The notes beneath the pieces are model-generated. The model was not told the DNA's origin. It ran no database searches and was given only the letters and a program-made list of their open reading frames with translations. Source: Lamellibrachia satsuma (taxonomy: Eukaryota > Annelida > Polychaeta > Sabellida > Siboglinidae). Taken from it: a stretch of DNA of 64,000 bases. A program made the translations under genes and the position numbers. The stretch is from contig BSQZ01000002.1 in the NCBI GenBank assembly GCA_033239005.1, positions 2,535,001 to 2,599,000 of the forward strand, written 5' to 3'. Positions within the stretch are counted from its first letter, which is position 1, and every line of letters starts with the position of its first letter. Below are positions 28,438-40,984 of the stretch, piece after piece.

Positions 28438-28561
28438 GAGACCATGCAAGTTCTACTGGGCTAACAAAGTGACATATAAACACTTTCCTCCAAATTATTT
28501 ACCAACGGTTCTAGAGATGTGATCATGTGAATAATCAGATAAATTTTAAATACGTTGACTT

Positions 28562-28780
28562 TTATGAGACGTTAATGATAACTAACTGTTTGTGCCTTTT
28601 GGCTGCACTGAAGTCAGACAAAATCTTTTCAAGATTAATCCGACGCCTGGTGTCCCATTCCGCACTGAACATAGTAAGATGAAATAGTCTGTGTTCTAGT
28701 CTGTGTTCATCCTTAATAAGTTTAAACCTGCAAAAAGACCTTTCCACTACAGTTACTAATAATCAAAGTCAGATCCAGAC
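28562..28780 (-). pseudogene. hAT transposase C-terminal relic
   Basis: The minus strand reads TLIISNCSG. After a 1-nt frameshift it continues ERSFCRFKLIKDEHR, then MFSAEW, LEKILSDFSAAKRHKQ. This matches the hAT C-terminal dimerisation region, whose usual form is SNxSxERSFSKLKLIK followed by a DFxxxKxRK ending. The rest of the transposase is not visible nearby. It is the only hAT protein trace in the window. Confidence 0.65.
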
Positions 28781-30050
28781 GAAGCAACACATTCACATTG
28801 AGGAAACCATCCCTGAAATTTATATTGATCAGCATCTGATACATCGTCGCCTATGGTGAGATGTCATAGTATAAGTCACCTGTTCTAGTTCAATTGAATC
28901 GTTCACGAAGTGAATGCAGAACAGTCGAAAACGATTTCAACAGAAGGGGTTCCGAATTTATATGCAAATTTGCTTTCTGCAATATTGTATTCGTCACGTT
29001 AAATCATTCCAATGGGCAGTGTCAAAACTTTGATTTTGTAGGGGGCCTTTTTGTGGGGCCCTGGTATGAGTGTATTTGTAGCACGGTTAATCCGGCACTT
29101 ACATAATAAACGACAAGTAAATTTAGCAAAGGTGGGGCGGTGATTTGTCCCATCAAATCAACATTGATTGACACCAGCATAACAACACTAAATTGTTGTC
29201 ACGAAGAGCAACCTAATTATGCATGCATTGAATTAATAGTTGACGCGATAAAACCTTTCTAAAAAAACTTATGTTACAAATTCACAAGAAGGAAAGCAGA
29301 CAATGCAAATTGCTAAAGAAAGGTTAATATACTGCACATTTACCGTGTATGCAATTGTAGTAAACTTATACGAACTAAAATCTCAATGGTTTCTACCACA
29401 AACGAAGAAGCAATATTGGCTCAAGAGTTTGAATGTATATATACAATTGATTAAATCGTGATAACATGGTAGGCAACAAGAGAACAGTAGAGACAGAAGG
29501 GGGGAGAGAATTGTGGGAAGCCACAGCTTCGTTTTGGACAAGGCACATTTCGCGAACTACGGACTGGTTCTCATGTTACGGTCCTAATACAAATTAGCGA
29601 AGCACAGTTAACAATTGTAACACACACGTAAAATACAGCATACAAAAATACATTACATCAACCACGTGTTAACCTGTGTATAAACGTAATCGTATATCTT
29701 ATATATAGCAAACACACACGCACGCACGCACGCACGCACACACGAACACACGCACACAAATAATTTATAAAAAATATGATTATTCACATATATTTCACAA
29801 TTATTTACAAATACATGTGAATTTTTTTCGAATATATCTCAACGTAGTCTGAGTATAATAAGCATCAGCGTTAACGATCATTTCAGATTACCTCGAATAT
29901 AAGTAAATATTAATTTACTAAGTACGACGCATTGATAGTTGCAATTACGATGAACACCAACGTTACGTTACTTTGATAATCTAGATTAGTCTAGCTAAAT
30001 GTAAACACTTGTTAAAATAGCCATAGCAAGACGTAAAGGTTCGTAGTCAT
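28780..30050. other. No gene recognised
   Basis: Contains a CA/CG-rich microsatellite at 29708-29760. A stretch at 29390-29500 is repeated at 34030-34125 (CTCAAGAG, GCAACAAGAGAACAGT), beside the ectodomain pseudogene. The ORF 28894-29106 has no recognisable features. Confidence 0.5.
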
Positions 30051-30166
30051 TTGTACGTAACAATGTCTTGAGTACAATAATGAGGTAACTACTTACTTTA
30101 TGTCCTATTTGTACGTAACAATGTCTTGAGTACAATAATGAGGTAACTACTTACTTTATGTCCTAT
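30051..30166. repeat. Perfect 58-bp tandem duplication
   Basis: Units 30051-30108 and 30109-30166 are identical. This indicates a very recent duplication, an assembly duplication, or both. Confidence 0.97.
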
Positions 30167-30356
30167 TCAATACAAAACAATACACACGATTAAATATGTA
30201 ACGGCGAACTTCACAACTATTTATACTATTACAATAGTGTAACAACAGTTCGTCTTACTCCATGCTATCGATCATGTCATATGTTACCATATGCAAAACA
30301 TTATTTCGCCTGGCGAAACAGTTCATGTTACGCAAAGAAGATTATAACATATTAAT

Positions 30357-31745
30357 TTAAAATCTGGAGGTCATTGCATGTGGTGTTTCGCTGAAATCGT
30401 TTGAAATGCATATATTGGTATTATTGCCTTTTTTGCAACATGAAAGCGTTTTCCTCAGACAAAGGCGAAACGACGGCATTAAACATATATATACGAATGG
30501 ATTAACGAAAGAATTGAACACTGAAAAAAACACCCCGACCTTCTGTTTAGCGGATCCAAACTCATATTCCACCACGCCGGTGTATCCGAGAACGTATGCC
30601 CATGCGTCGAAACCGATGGCGAAGAGGAAGATTCCTGTCAATGTAATGGCTGTCTTCGTGATACTTGATTGTGCTGAGTCGATTACCTTTGGACAGCTCC
30701 TACTTGTATCTGTAGAAATCTTTCTACGATATAGAGTTAATACCACACTGCCATAAAGGTAAACATACGATGTTACCGGTAGCAAATACACGGCGAAGAA
30801 CCAAACCAGACAATAGGCGAAGAACAGTTTTTCGCCCATTGGTCCTTGTATAATGAATTCGCTGAGGCAAGCACCGTTTTCGAAGCGGACTTGCACAAAC
30901 GATGGTAGAGTTATGATCGGGTTAGCAACGTACATAGCAACAATGCTGTACTGAGAAATCTTTCTTTTAAACTGATTGTGCTTGAACGGAAGGCAAACGG
31001 CCATATATCTCTCAACAGCAATCGATGCCAGGTTCCATACAGATAACAAAATTGCACCCCAGAAGGGCGCCTGGCCGTGCCAGAAATAACACACGACAGC
31101 ATCGAAGTACGTGTTTCCAGTCGTCCACATTGGAGGTTGCAGAAGCAGGATCGTCCCCAGAGCGCAAATCCACGAGTCTACGAGTGCCTGGTGCTTCAAG
31201 AGTAAACAAATGTCGGACGAAAACATGTCACCGTTTCTTACAAGTGCAATACACGTCACCGTGTTTGCTACATATCCCGCAACGGAGAGAACAAGTTGGA
31301 ATTTGACTAACACTTCAAGCCACATCTCGATGTCTGGTGCCGTTGTCTCAGTGGTTTGGTTACAAAATGTATTTGTCTCAGTAGTATCTGAAACACTGTC
31401 GTTCTCTGTATGAGACAAACGTTGAATGTCCGACGTAGTTCCTATGTTTGTACTGATTTCATCGTGCGATGTATCTTCCAATTCGGTTGTTTGTTGTGGC
31501 GGAGCCGTACTGGCCAATACGTTTTCGTGCAAAGGTGCGTCGCCTTTCGTTGGCACAGATCCACGCCGGTATATGCTTTGAGTCACATACTGTGTATCAG
31601 CGGTCGGGTGCGTTGTAATTGGCGTTTCATTTGTTACATATTTTGGCTGTGTGGTCCATTGTCTTGATGTTGCCAACTCGTTGTGTTTGGCAGGTAATGG
31701 TGTACCCAGAACTAGCACTAGTACACAGAAAAGCAGCGTCATCAT
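30357..31745 (-). CDS. Class A (rhodopsin-like) orphan GPCR, receptor 2
   Basis: A complete single-exon receptor of 462 residues with a signal peptide (about 1-19). The ectodomain (to about 145) is longer than in receptors 1 and 3, Thr-rich, and has sequons at N39, N115 and N129. Membrane segments lie at about 147-168, 182-205, 218-243, 266-288, 309-333, 361-386 and 401-424. The TM3 motif is ERY (245-247), where receptors 1 and 3 have DRY. The first extracellular loop keeps QPPMWTTGN. TM6 has F373, and A-I-G-F (376-379) replaces CWxP. TM7 ends NPFVY (415-419), followed by a Cys-Cys pair. It begins with two in-frame ATGs, and the first was taken. It shares its ectodomain type and 5' flank with the pseudogenes at 4258 and 34130. 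The ligand is unknown. Confidence 0.93.
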   Translation of the reverse strand: MMTLLFCVLVLVLGTPLPAKHNELATSRQWTTQPKYVTNETPITTHPTADTQYVTQSIYRRGSVPTKGDAPLHENVLASTAPPQQTTELEDTSHDEISTNIGTTSDIQRLSHTENDSVSDTTETNTFCNQTTETTAPDIEMWLEVLVKFQLVLSVAGYVANTVTCIALVRNGDMFSSDICLLLKHQALVDSWICALGTILLLQPPMWTTGNTYFDAVVCYFWHGQAPFWGAILLSVWNLASIAVERYMAVCLPFKHNQFKRKISQYSIVAMYVANPIITLPSFVQVRFENGACLSEFIIQGPMGEKLFFAYCLVWFFAVYLLPVTSYVYLYGSVVLTLYRRKISTDTSRSCPKVIDSAQSSITKTAITLTGIFLFAIGFDAWAYVLGYTGVVEYEFGSAKQKVGVFFSVFNSFVNPFVYICLMPSFRLCLRKTLSCCKKGNNTNICISNDFSETPHAMTSRF

Positions 31746-31850
31746 CTAAACAAATTGTTTTATGTGTATATTTCGTATCAGCCCTTAATTTGAGAACATC
31801 GGGCAGCGCTGTTTATCCAGCGGTGACATTCCAGGTATGATACCTTAGCG
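31746..31850 (-). promoter_or_regulatory. Conserved 5' flank of receptor 2 subfamily
   Basis: The 100 bp before the start codon (minus strand) contains GGAATGTCACC, CTGGATAAACAG and GATGTTCTCAA. The same blocks occur in order before the ectodomain pseudogene at 4395-4478. Conservation in otherwise decayed copies may reflect a 5' UTR or promoter, or simply recent duplication. Confidence 0.4.
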
Positions 31851-31989
31851 AGTGACGGTTCCGTATTATAATCAAAATCGTAATGTGCGTGATTTGAAAA
31901 TATACAAGCGTCTCGCAATAAGTGGATCATATTGGGATTATTGAATATTGGAAACCCGCAGAAGTGTTGCAAATTAGGCTGTGATGCGC

Positions 31990-33890
31990 CTAAATGCTAG
32001 AGCTTCTAGCACGAGCCGAAATTCATATTAATAAGACAGCATCTACTAAGTTGCTACTGACAAGTTGATGGGTGGTTTTATAATGCTACAGACTGTTGCT
32101 TGGACGACCATCTGACATTGTCCTGACTTTATTTCCCTCTAACATGTAATATTAAATATCTTGCCAAATCTGGTTATTTCTTGAGAAATATAAATGTAAG
32201 CACTTTTCAATCTTCTTTTATGAAGACAGTTATATGTATCGGACAGGGAAAGATAAATTATTGGTTTTGGCTCTTACCTGTTCTGCTTATTTTAAAATAA
32301 TAAAGTCCACGGATTGGAAAAGGTGGTTTTCGTGCGGGCGCCTATTGGAGTTTATGAGATCGACCGGGAAAGGCTTGAAAACGCTCACAGAGGCGCATTT
32401 TAAGAACTCAATTATCAATAGGCTTACTTAGGTCAACAACTTCTATATAGCGGTATATTTATCATAAATATGACGACGATTGGGTCAATACCCAAGCAAT
32501 TGTGTCGCAAAATAAGCAGGTCTGGACATATGACCGGAAGCCTATGAGAAGACAAAAATGTTTCCCAATAACAAAGGTATTTGTATAACATCGCAAAATG
32601 TTTAGCAGGATTCAGGTATGCGAGAAACATAACCAGAATATGTATGTTGCTTTAAAAAGTCGTGGTTTTGGGGCGATGCACATAAATGAGATAATAAAAA
32701 CTTCCATTAAAAAAAATCGAGAATATCAAGCCAGTGGTTTATTCAGAATGTGTCATAAAAGTGGGAGATTCAAGTTATTTCTCCAGATAAAGGAGGGCTG
32801 ATATATTAACCAGCGCGACCGATAAGCGCATGCGCAGTTCTATGAAATCGGGTAACTTAGACAGCATTGTGACGCATTAAGAGCTGCCAGTATACACAGA
32901 AACAACACGAAGTCAGAAAGTGCAGTTGTGTCGGCAGTAGGACTAGCTAAGTAATCAAAAGCCAACATGTTACGTAAGTTGAGTTCAGACACAAATACCA
33001 TGGCCATATCATATCGGCATGTATACGAACAGGTGTATATAAACATAGTTTAATTTGGCAAGCGAATACTGCCAGACAACAGAACCCGTCACATAGGGTT
33101 ATCTAACTGTAAGGGGCGGACCAAGAAATAAAGATGTATGTTCAAAAAGTGTTTTCCTAGTAAACCACTGCCGTGCTATTCTTAATTGTAGTAGTGTAGT
33201 TGGTTAAGTTTTAGTAAATGCAAACAACGGGTTTCGCCGGGCCACTAAGCGAGGCGCTTCGTTGCAAATGGTGCATCCACGCAGCTTTCAATTATCGTCC
33301 AGCGAACGATATCGATTTGGTTCAGTAATCTTATTGGTTCTAAAGTAACCCAGTGGATTATTACACATACCTGTATTACATTTGATCTACGATATGTTAT
33401 TGCCGAAAATGTTATGGCGGGATTATCCACAATGGTACGGCGTGAACTGTCATTGCTAGCCAGTGTAATACTATAATCTATTATGTATTAAATGTACGCC
33501 ATATGTGAAACAATAACTAATATCGTGATCAATGTCGTTCCGATGTAGTGGTATGTCAGACAACTGTTTGTAATGTATGTCAATACCGTTTTGGGTCTGG
33601 CATTTTGTCACGGACTAAGATTGTGAGATAATGAATGTAAGACTGAAAGTGAATATATACACGGTTGTTGACATGTGGATTAATAAGTTGTCACTAATTT
33701 GTTCTATTTCACTTTACACTGGACTTGCGTTGTTGTTCTGCATTAAGGTTTCCCTAGTAAACCACTAGGGTGATATTCGTTATTGTAGGTGCAAATGGTT
33801 TTAGTAACATTTATTGGTTCATATGCCCAAAACCATATCTTTTGTTTACATATGACCTCGAATCTCGCAGTTGATCATGCAAACGAGCTT
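31990..33890. other. Duplicated noncoding segment (partner about 46700-47260), no gene
   Basis: Shared blocks include TATAGTTTAATTTGGCA (33045 and 47042) and TTTTCCTAGTAAACCAC (33152 and 47143, again at 33750). A GCGCATGCGC (NRF1-like) motif lies at 32826-32835. The ORFs at 32234-32431 and 32598-32801 show no family signature. Confidence 0.5.
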
Positions 33891-34129
33891 CTGATCTCAG
33901 CCTTCGGCCCTGGAATGAAACGAATCACTTAACGTGTCTAAGCGCCTACTAATGTATCGAAATTGTTCAACTTCGTCAATGCCAACTGGAACGCAACTCA
34001 GTAATAGTAATGGATTGGAGCAATATTCGAATTGTTTACCACAAACAAAGAAGCAAAGTTGGCTCAAGAGATTGAAAACATATATGGTAATCATGATAGT
34101 ATGATAAGCAACAAGAGAACAGTGGTGAC

Positions 34130-34670
34130 ATATGGTGCCGTTGCATCAGTGGTTTGGTTGGAATATGCCTTTGTCTCAGTAGTATCTGAAACACTGTCCT
34201 TCTCTGCACGAGACACGCGTTCAATGTCCGAAGTTGTTCGTTTGCATTGCGTTATTTTCAAAGTGCCATATGCATTCTATTTCAGCTGTTTGTTGTGGCG
34301 GCGCTGTACTGGCCAATACGTATTCGTGCAACGGTGTGTTGCCTTTTGTTTGCACAGATGCACGCTGGTATATGGTTTGAGTTACATGCTGTGAATCACC
34401 GGTCGGGTGCGTTGTAATTGGCGTTTCATTTATTACGTATTTCAGTTGTATGGTCTATTGTCTTGACGTAGCCAACTCATTGTGTTGGGCACGTAATGTT
34501 GTGCCCAGAACTAACACTAGTACAAATAAAAGCAGCGCCATCATGTGACAAACGGTGTTCTCTGTATCTTTCGCCTCAGCTTTGAAAATATACAGCTGTC
34601 GGACAGACCGCTAATCAACAGTTCACAATCTCACATTCTGAACCTTCATTCGTATCGTGTGCAGCGTGAA
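34130..34670 (-). pseudogene. GPCR ectodomain pseudogene fragment
   Basis: The minus-strand start is at 34544 (ATGATGGCGCTGC). It encodes a signal peptide like that of receptor 2, then LATSRQ and an in-frame TAG. It continues with NETPITTHPTGDSQ, KGNTPLHEYVLAS and TAPPQQTAEIE, before frameshifting. It stops at the end of the ectodomain, near 34130, with no membrane segments. The upstream flank (34545-34670) matches the flank of the pseudogene at 4258. It is a second receptor 2-type fragment with the same extent. Confidence 0.85.
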
Positions 34671-34755
34671 TATAATTCGCTACCTGACTTAATTTCGTGA
34701 TCCCTCCCACACAACGCATCGTGATCGGTCATGTAGTAATTGAAGGGCCGGATTC

Positions 34756-34948
34756 CAAAACGCGCTCAGTCCATTTAAACAATGAGATAATGATTGATTC
34801 CTGTTGCTCAGCTGTGTGTATTCCATCTTGATGGGTTTTTCAATCTGGGCTCTGTCCACGTGTGCAGAGCCTGCTAAATTGGCAGGTTGTTTTTCCAAAA
34901 CGAGCTAGGTCCATCCGAGAGGGTTTAGTAAAACGAACTCAGTCCTTG
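34756..34948. repeat. Three copies of an AAAACGMGCTMRGTCC motif
   Basis: CCAAAACGCGCTCAGTCCA (34756), CCAAAACGAGCTAGGTCCA (34896) and AAAACGAACTCAGTCCTT (34929) precede an unusual small ORF. The spacing is irregular. It may be the terminal repeats of an unrecognised element or regulatory sites. Confidence 0.4.
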
Positions 34949-34986
34949 GTATGCGCAGCGCCACGTGCGCAAAAGCGCCAGCAAAT

Positions 34987-35136
34987 ATGGCGAAAACTTC
35001 GAACGAAAATGGCGCTGCCTTAACCGAAGATTACCATTCGCCTATTGTTCAAAATGAAAGATCGAGAAAGCGAAAGCGTATTCCAGATAACTGGAAAAAA
35101 GATAATGACATTTTGACTAAACCCGCAATGCAGTGA
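34987..35136 (+). CDS. Candidate first exon or short protein with basic RKRKR motif
   Basis: The frame is open from 34951, but the ATG at 34987 has the better context (CAAATATGGCG). The product contains SNENGAALTEDY and NERSRKRKRIPDNWKKDN, then ends at TGA (35134-35136), about 49 residues. RKRKR followed by NWKK resembles N-termini of some transposon-derived or nuclear proteins in invertebrates, which is a weak resemblance from memory. Local sequence is CpG-rich and promoter-like. No acceptor or second exon could be placed before the TG tract. Confidence 0.3.
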   Translation: MAKTSNENGAALTEDYHSPIVQNERSRKRKRIPDNWKKDNDILTKPAMQ

Positions 35137-35283
35137 CATGTGCATAGCGTCCATTACTATTCAGGTTCGTATTACGGGATGACTCAGTACATCACCGATA
35201 CACCCACTAGTGAGGTCAATATGACCGGATCGCATTGAAACAATGACACCGCCCCATCCTGTAGGGGCTTTGGGCATCGGTGT

Positions 35284-35322
35284 GGGGTCTTATAGCAGTC
35301 GAACCCACTGCTATGAGACCCC
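35284..35322. repeat. Perfect-arm hairpin abutting the giant TG tract
   Basis: GGGGTCTTATAGCAGT (35284-35299) pairs with ACTGCTATGAGACCCC (35307-35322) at 15 of 16 positions, around a 7-nt loop CGAACCC. It ends ten bases before the TG tract. Confidence 0.85.
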
Positions 35323-35328
35323 AGGAAT

Positions 35329-36289
<961 letters not shown>

Positions 36290-36339
36290 GTTTATAATTA
36301 ATGTACTGGGTTAGTTGAGCCGCCCATGTTTCCCAGGAA

Positions 36340-36484
<145 letters not shown>

Positions 36485-36485
36485 A

Positions 36486-36585
36486 GTGGCTCAACTAACA
36501 CTGCTTTCCAATGTATATATTGATTTGTCAAAAGCTTTCAACACTGTTGAAAATAACATTCTCACAGAGAAATTAAAGAATTATG
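36486..36585 (+). pseudogene. Jockey-type RT relic (SKAF motif)
   Basis: Encodes [20 protein letters not shown], the RT palm A-motif region with the catalytic-region Asp shifted (family form: DLSKAFDTVDHNIL). Microsatellites lie on both sides. A related minus-strand piece lies at 37865-37995. Confidence 0.6.
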
Positions 36586-36586
36586 G

Positions 36587-36587
<1 letters not shown>

Positions 36588-36680
<93 letters not shown>

Positions 36681-36950
36681 CACGTATACATATACATATG
36701 CGTATGCGTGTGCGTGTGCGTGTGCGTGTGCGTGTGCGTGTGCGCGTGCGCGTGCGCGTGCGCGTGCGCGTGCGCGTGCGCGTGCGCGTGCGCGTGCGCG
36801 TGCGTATGCGTATGCGTCTGCGTCTGCGTATGCGTATGCGTATTTGTGTGTGTGTGTGCGTGTGTGTGTTTGTGTGTGTTTGTGCTTGTGTTTGTGTGCG
36901 TGTGCGTGCGCGTGTGCGTGCGCGTGCGTGTGCGCGTGTGTGTATCAGGT
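36588..36950. repeat. Mosaic TA / TGCG / TG low-complexity block
   Basis: TA to about 36690, then (TGCG) and (TGCGCG) variants to about 36840, then TG/TTTG mixtures. The alternating purine-pyrimidine pattern runs the whole length. ORFs here are artefacts. Confidence 0.95.
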
Positions 36951-36999
36951 ATTTAACAAATAGAAAATTGTTCTACGTGAGTAAAAGTAGAAGTAGATC

Positions 37000-37500
37000 C
37001 TGACAAATCTACTCCAGTAGAAGTAAAAGTACCCCCAAAAAATCTCCATCTGTAAAAGTAAAGTAGAAAGTAAAAATGTCTACTTGAGTTAGAAACAAAA
37101 GTAGACCACGACTCATGAGCCCACAAACATAAGATCGAAAATAGTACTTTTTAAGTTTCACAAGTGCAGACAAACACATACACCGTTAAGACAGCGAAAG
37201 ATTATAAGGCACACCAGGCTGCACGAACACTTTATTCAGCTTGAGCAGTAACTGCTCCTCAAACTCTGCATCCCCGATGTACGCACGCAGGGCGGACTTT
37301 ATGCGAAATACCGACGACAAATAGGGTCACGGGTGCTGTAGTTGTGCCAGCGCCGTCATGACGATAGTATAGAACGCTCTCGCAAACGAAACAAAGTGTA
37401 GAAAAACAGATCGCGCAAACGGAAAGTCAAAAGAGAAATGGCGACTATCGGCTACACTCGATTTATATACTGTTCCGCGGTAAATTTTTAATTAGCGAAT
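37000..37500 (-). pseudogene. Unidentified decayed coding segment, possibly transposon-derived
   Basis: From ATG at 37358 (minus) the frame reads MTALAQLQHP, a TGA, then PYLSSVFRIKSALRAY, GDAEFEEQLLLKLNKV and FVQPGVPYNLSLS before a stop near 37190. Apart from one stop it looks coding. The downstream AGTAGAAGTAAAAGTA-type repeats (36980-37100) are typical of the ends of some animal DNA transposons. The protein family was not recognised. Confidence 0.35.
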
Positions 37501-37643
37501 CAGAAGATAGATTACGGATTTAGCCTCGGTGATTCCGCGCGTAGTGCGTATGCCGTTTCTGTATGCAGCGGAATAATTATGCAGAAAAAAAATAAAACGT
37601 CCGGTGTCAGTACTTCGTTACATTTACAAAAGTTATACACGTT

Positions 37644-37655
37644 AGTGTGTGTGTG

Positions 37656-37703
<48 letters not shown>

Positions 37704-37722
37704 TGTGTGCGTATTTGTGTGT
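37644..37722. repeat. (TG)n/(TGCG)n microsatellite
   Basis: TG followed by CGTG tetranucleotide repeats over about 80 bp. Confidence 0.95.
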
Positions 37723-37864
37723 ATTTGATTTATTTCCATTTGACCAGTCCATCGTTGTTGATTGCTGGACATTCAATTAACGGACATACAGTATATGTTT
37801 TCGTGCGTGAGAATGTTGAGAACGATGCCGAAGCGCGACTGAAATAGTAGTTATAGTTACGATT

Positions 37865-37995
37865 TGATAAATAATCAAATTAAGTGATGAGCCTTTTACG
37901 CCACAATTCTTTAGTTTCTCTGTGAGTATTTTATGGTCAAAGTCGGAAGCTTTTGACAAATCAAGTTATATTGGAAGGCAACGTTAGTTGAGCCA
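37865..37995 (-). pseudogene. Jockey-type RT relic
   Basis: The minus strand reads [20 protein letters not shown], an altered RT A-motif region, then degenerates. The adjacent 37985-38480 is the inverted partner of 16890-17395. Confidence 0.6.
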
Positions 37996-38479
37996 CTGGG
38001 TTAGTTGTTCCACCCGTGTTCCCCAGGAATCCACAGCAGAGACAGCTACAGGGTATCACCAAGTATTGGACATGTTAGACCACCATTGGCGTACAATAAG
38101 TGCCAGTTGTCACAGCGATTAGAGAATATGAGTTAAATTACGTTTTTGATGTTTTTTGGAAACTTTTGATAATTGTGATTATTGTATGCTAATGTTTTAA
38201 CTATAAATCATGTGACCATACTTTATTGTATGTGCACTTTCAAATGAAGAACATTATTTATATCACTTCGCGCCTTATTGAGTAATTCGTTAAAAAAAAT
38301 CATTGTCGAAACTGGGTAGTTGAGCCACCCAATGTACAAGGGAGGGATGGTTGTGTAGTAGTTAGAGAACGAAGATAAGTGTTCTTTATCCGAAAATACA
38401 TCTAGGAATTAATTTTTAAAAAGGGGCATCAACAAGGCAACATAACAGCAGTTAATACCATTGGTTGTGATTGATCTAT

Positions 38480-39180
38480 AATGCCATATTAATATTAACT
38501 AAGAGAGTCGACTTACTAATTAAGCTGTATACAGAGACGTGTTGTGCTGATTGGGTAGATGAGTTTGTTGAGTTGTTAGTAAATTTTAGTATAACGCCTA
38601 CGTACATTATATAAATAAAGCGTTTACCCAACTCACGTTACACTTTGGTTAAGATACCCCACACCAAATGTTAGTTGAGCCAACATACCAACTAATTTTT
38701 AATCAGCGAACTATAATTATCTATGCATGCTAGATATGTCATCTTAGTATAAAATGATTTACTTATAATAATAGTTTATGTTAGCAAAAATAATTTTGCC
38801 TCATCAATGTGACTGTGCCCTAGGTATTAATACTAATGAAAAATGGCTCAACTAACACTGCCTTCCGCAATATTTGTTGATGTGAATGATTTGTCCAGCG
38901 CCTGAGTGATTATGTCCGCATTATTTCTAGGGTGGCAAATTCAGTTGGACGTTTCTTTCTGAAACCATATTTGCTACAGAAGTATATATTTCTAGTGTGG
39001 AAGTACTCATGTAGCTGGTCTTAAAAATTATGTCAATGTTTATTATTAATAGATGGTAAGACTGAAATGGAATGGCAGTTATCAAAGATAGTATTATCAC
39101 AACATTGGTCGTACCTGTCAACAGAGACTGATTAATTGTTGTGTTGAATGGTTTGCAAATTTCATGTTGTATTGTTCTTA
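38480..39180. other. No gene recognised
   Basis: AT-rich sequence with GTTAGTTGAGCC-type motifs near 38670 and 38845, the latter next to ACACTGCCTTCC as in the Jockey-linked repeats. The minus ORF 38927-39121 is unremarkable. Confidence 0.45.
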
Positions 39181-39540
39181 ATAACTGTGTTGATATGCCG
39201 TCTTACCACTGCTATGTTTCATACTATATTTCCTTCGCTCTTTGCCTATTTCTTTTGATAGTTTTGTTATAAGTTAGCATATTAGTTTGACGGATTTTAT
39301 GTCTATGTTTGTCTATAGGGGTTTATTTAGTTTTAAGTACAGTTTATCTCTAAACGTTATTAACCTAATTATACCTTGAATAATCCAAGGTTATATACTT
39401 ATGTTAGTTTTATTTAACTATTTTAATAGGTAAAACATTTAAACACTGCACCAAAATAGCTTCCTCAAGGATGTCATAGGTTTCGTTGGAATTATCATCA
39501 ATGTTCTTATTTAGTTTAACGTAAATATTTTACTTTATTA
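39180..39540 (-). pseudogene. Jockey-type element, endonuclease-RT linker relic
   Basis: The minus strand holds short matches such as RHKIRQTNM, LTYNKTIKRNRQRAKEI and LKLN, resembling the basic linker between the endonuclease and RT domains. It lies directly beyond the endonuclease relic, though the order is disturbed. Weakly supported. Confidence 0.4.
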
Positions 39541-39639
39541 ATCATAATCTAAACTGATTAAGCGGATATTTTACAAATATTTTACTGTATTAATCATAAT
39601 TTAAACTGATCAAGCAGATCAGGATATTGTTATGTTGTA

Positions 39640-39860
39640 TGGACAAGTCTGGGTATAGTATAGGCGACTAATATGCAGTCCAGACAAAATGAAGTCTGGA
39701 AGATGATCTGAAACTTGAATAATTAAAATGGTGGAGTTCAAAGATCTTTGCGTAAGTTTACAGAGAATGTTGTCAATAATTGTACCGTGATGCTCTGACA
39801 ATCTGGTTGGAAATATGATTTTAAGTATGAAACCCTGTGTCAAAGTATTCAATTAATATG
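39640..39860 (-). pseudogene. Jockey-type endonuclease relic (block B copy)
   Basis: The minus strand reads GFILKIIFPTRLSE, TIIDNILCKLTQRS and QVSDHLPDFILS. This keeps the SDHxPxF motif of the APE endonuclease that the block A copy (5105-5357) has lost. Too short to be active. Confidence 0.7.
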
Positions 39861-40319
39861 TTCGTTTTTTCATTAATTGAGCGGAAATTACCAGGTCCAT
39901 ATTGATATAAAGGTAACGTCGGGTAATACATATAAAAAACATATACTGAAATCGAAGAAGGCTGACCAAACTACAAATTCGCCTAACATAGCTATAACTG
40001 AAATTCATTAGAAAATACAAAATGACTTTTGAGCAAACATGTCTAGTTATTAAAAAAAAATAACAACAATCCTTTCTTTACTTTGTCTCTAAGGAATAAA
40101 CAGTAGCTCGGACCAAAATGAAACAAAATAAAAGCTGGAAACATAATATAAGATGGGTTTCAATTTATACAAATCCCAATTTTTCAGCTCAGTGTTTAAT
40201 TTCACTCCAACTGCTAGTAATTATATTTTACAGGGGTAAATAAATTTACTTAGAGCAATTATTCGTAACTCTTGAAATGATAGTCAAGTAAATTAAGAAT
40301 ACATCACCTGAAGTTGATA

Positions 40320-40500
40320 ATATACCATCAAAAATAGTTTCAGGACACTGTACATCAAAATAGTACACCAACAGCAAAAAATTCAAATTGTCACTAAATT
40401 AGGGAACAGTACCTTTACAATTGAAAAAAAAATTAATCATTGCACGGTTATTTTTCAAAAGGACCAAGGAACAAGTCAAAACTAATGCGTCTGGCTACAA
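40320..40500 (+). pseudogene. CR1-like RT N-terminal relic (block B, first copy)
   Basis: Counterpart of 5770-5965. It keeps the GGACCAAGGAACAAGTC stretch (RNKS region) with frameshifts throughout. Confidence 0.55.
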
Positions 40501-40984
40501 CTTCCTAGATATGATAATGCGCTAACAACGTTGGTGACTTTTATTGACAAGAGTACCAACACATACTCCGAAAATACAAATTCGTACAATAGTTAACATA
40601 ATAATTATAACTAGCGTGCCGAGAAAAATCACCACTTCAATATATATATATAATAATCACTGACCAAATACGTATGTGTGTTTGACAGTGGTATACATTT
40701 GGCTACCATTAAATACTTAAGTAAAACCACCATCATTGTCAATAACATTGCCATAATTCACTCTGAAACATCTTCACTTTTACATCGTTCACAAAGAAGG
40801 TATATGTGCACCACCTAAATACGATATTCTATGTTGCTTAAATGTCTGCTATCAGAAGAAAATCAACACAAAGACAGTAAATATAACTTTGCCAACTTTG
40901 CTAGTAACTACATTATAGGGAGGCCAACAAGAATACTTATATCAATTATTTATCCCTCCTGAAATGATAGCCAAGTGAGTTAAG

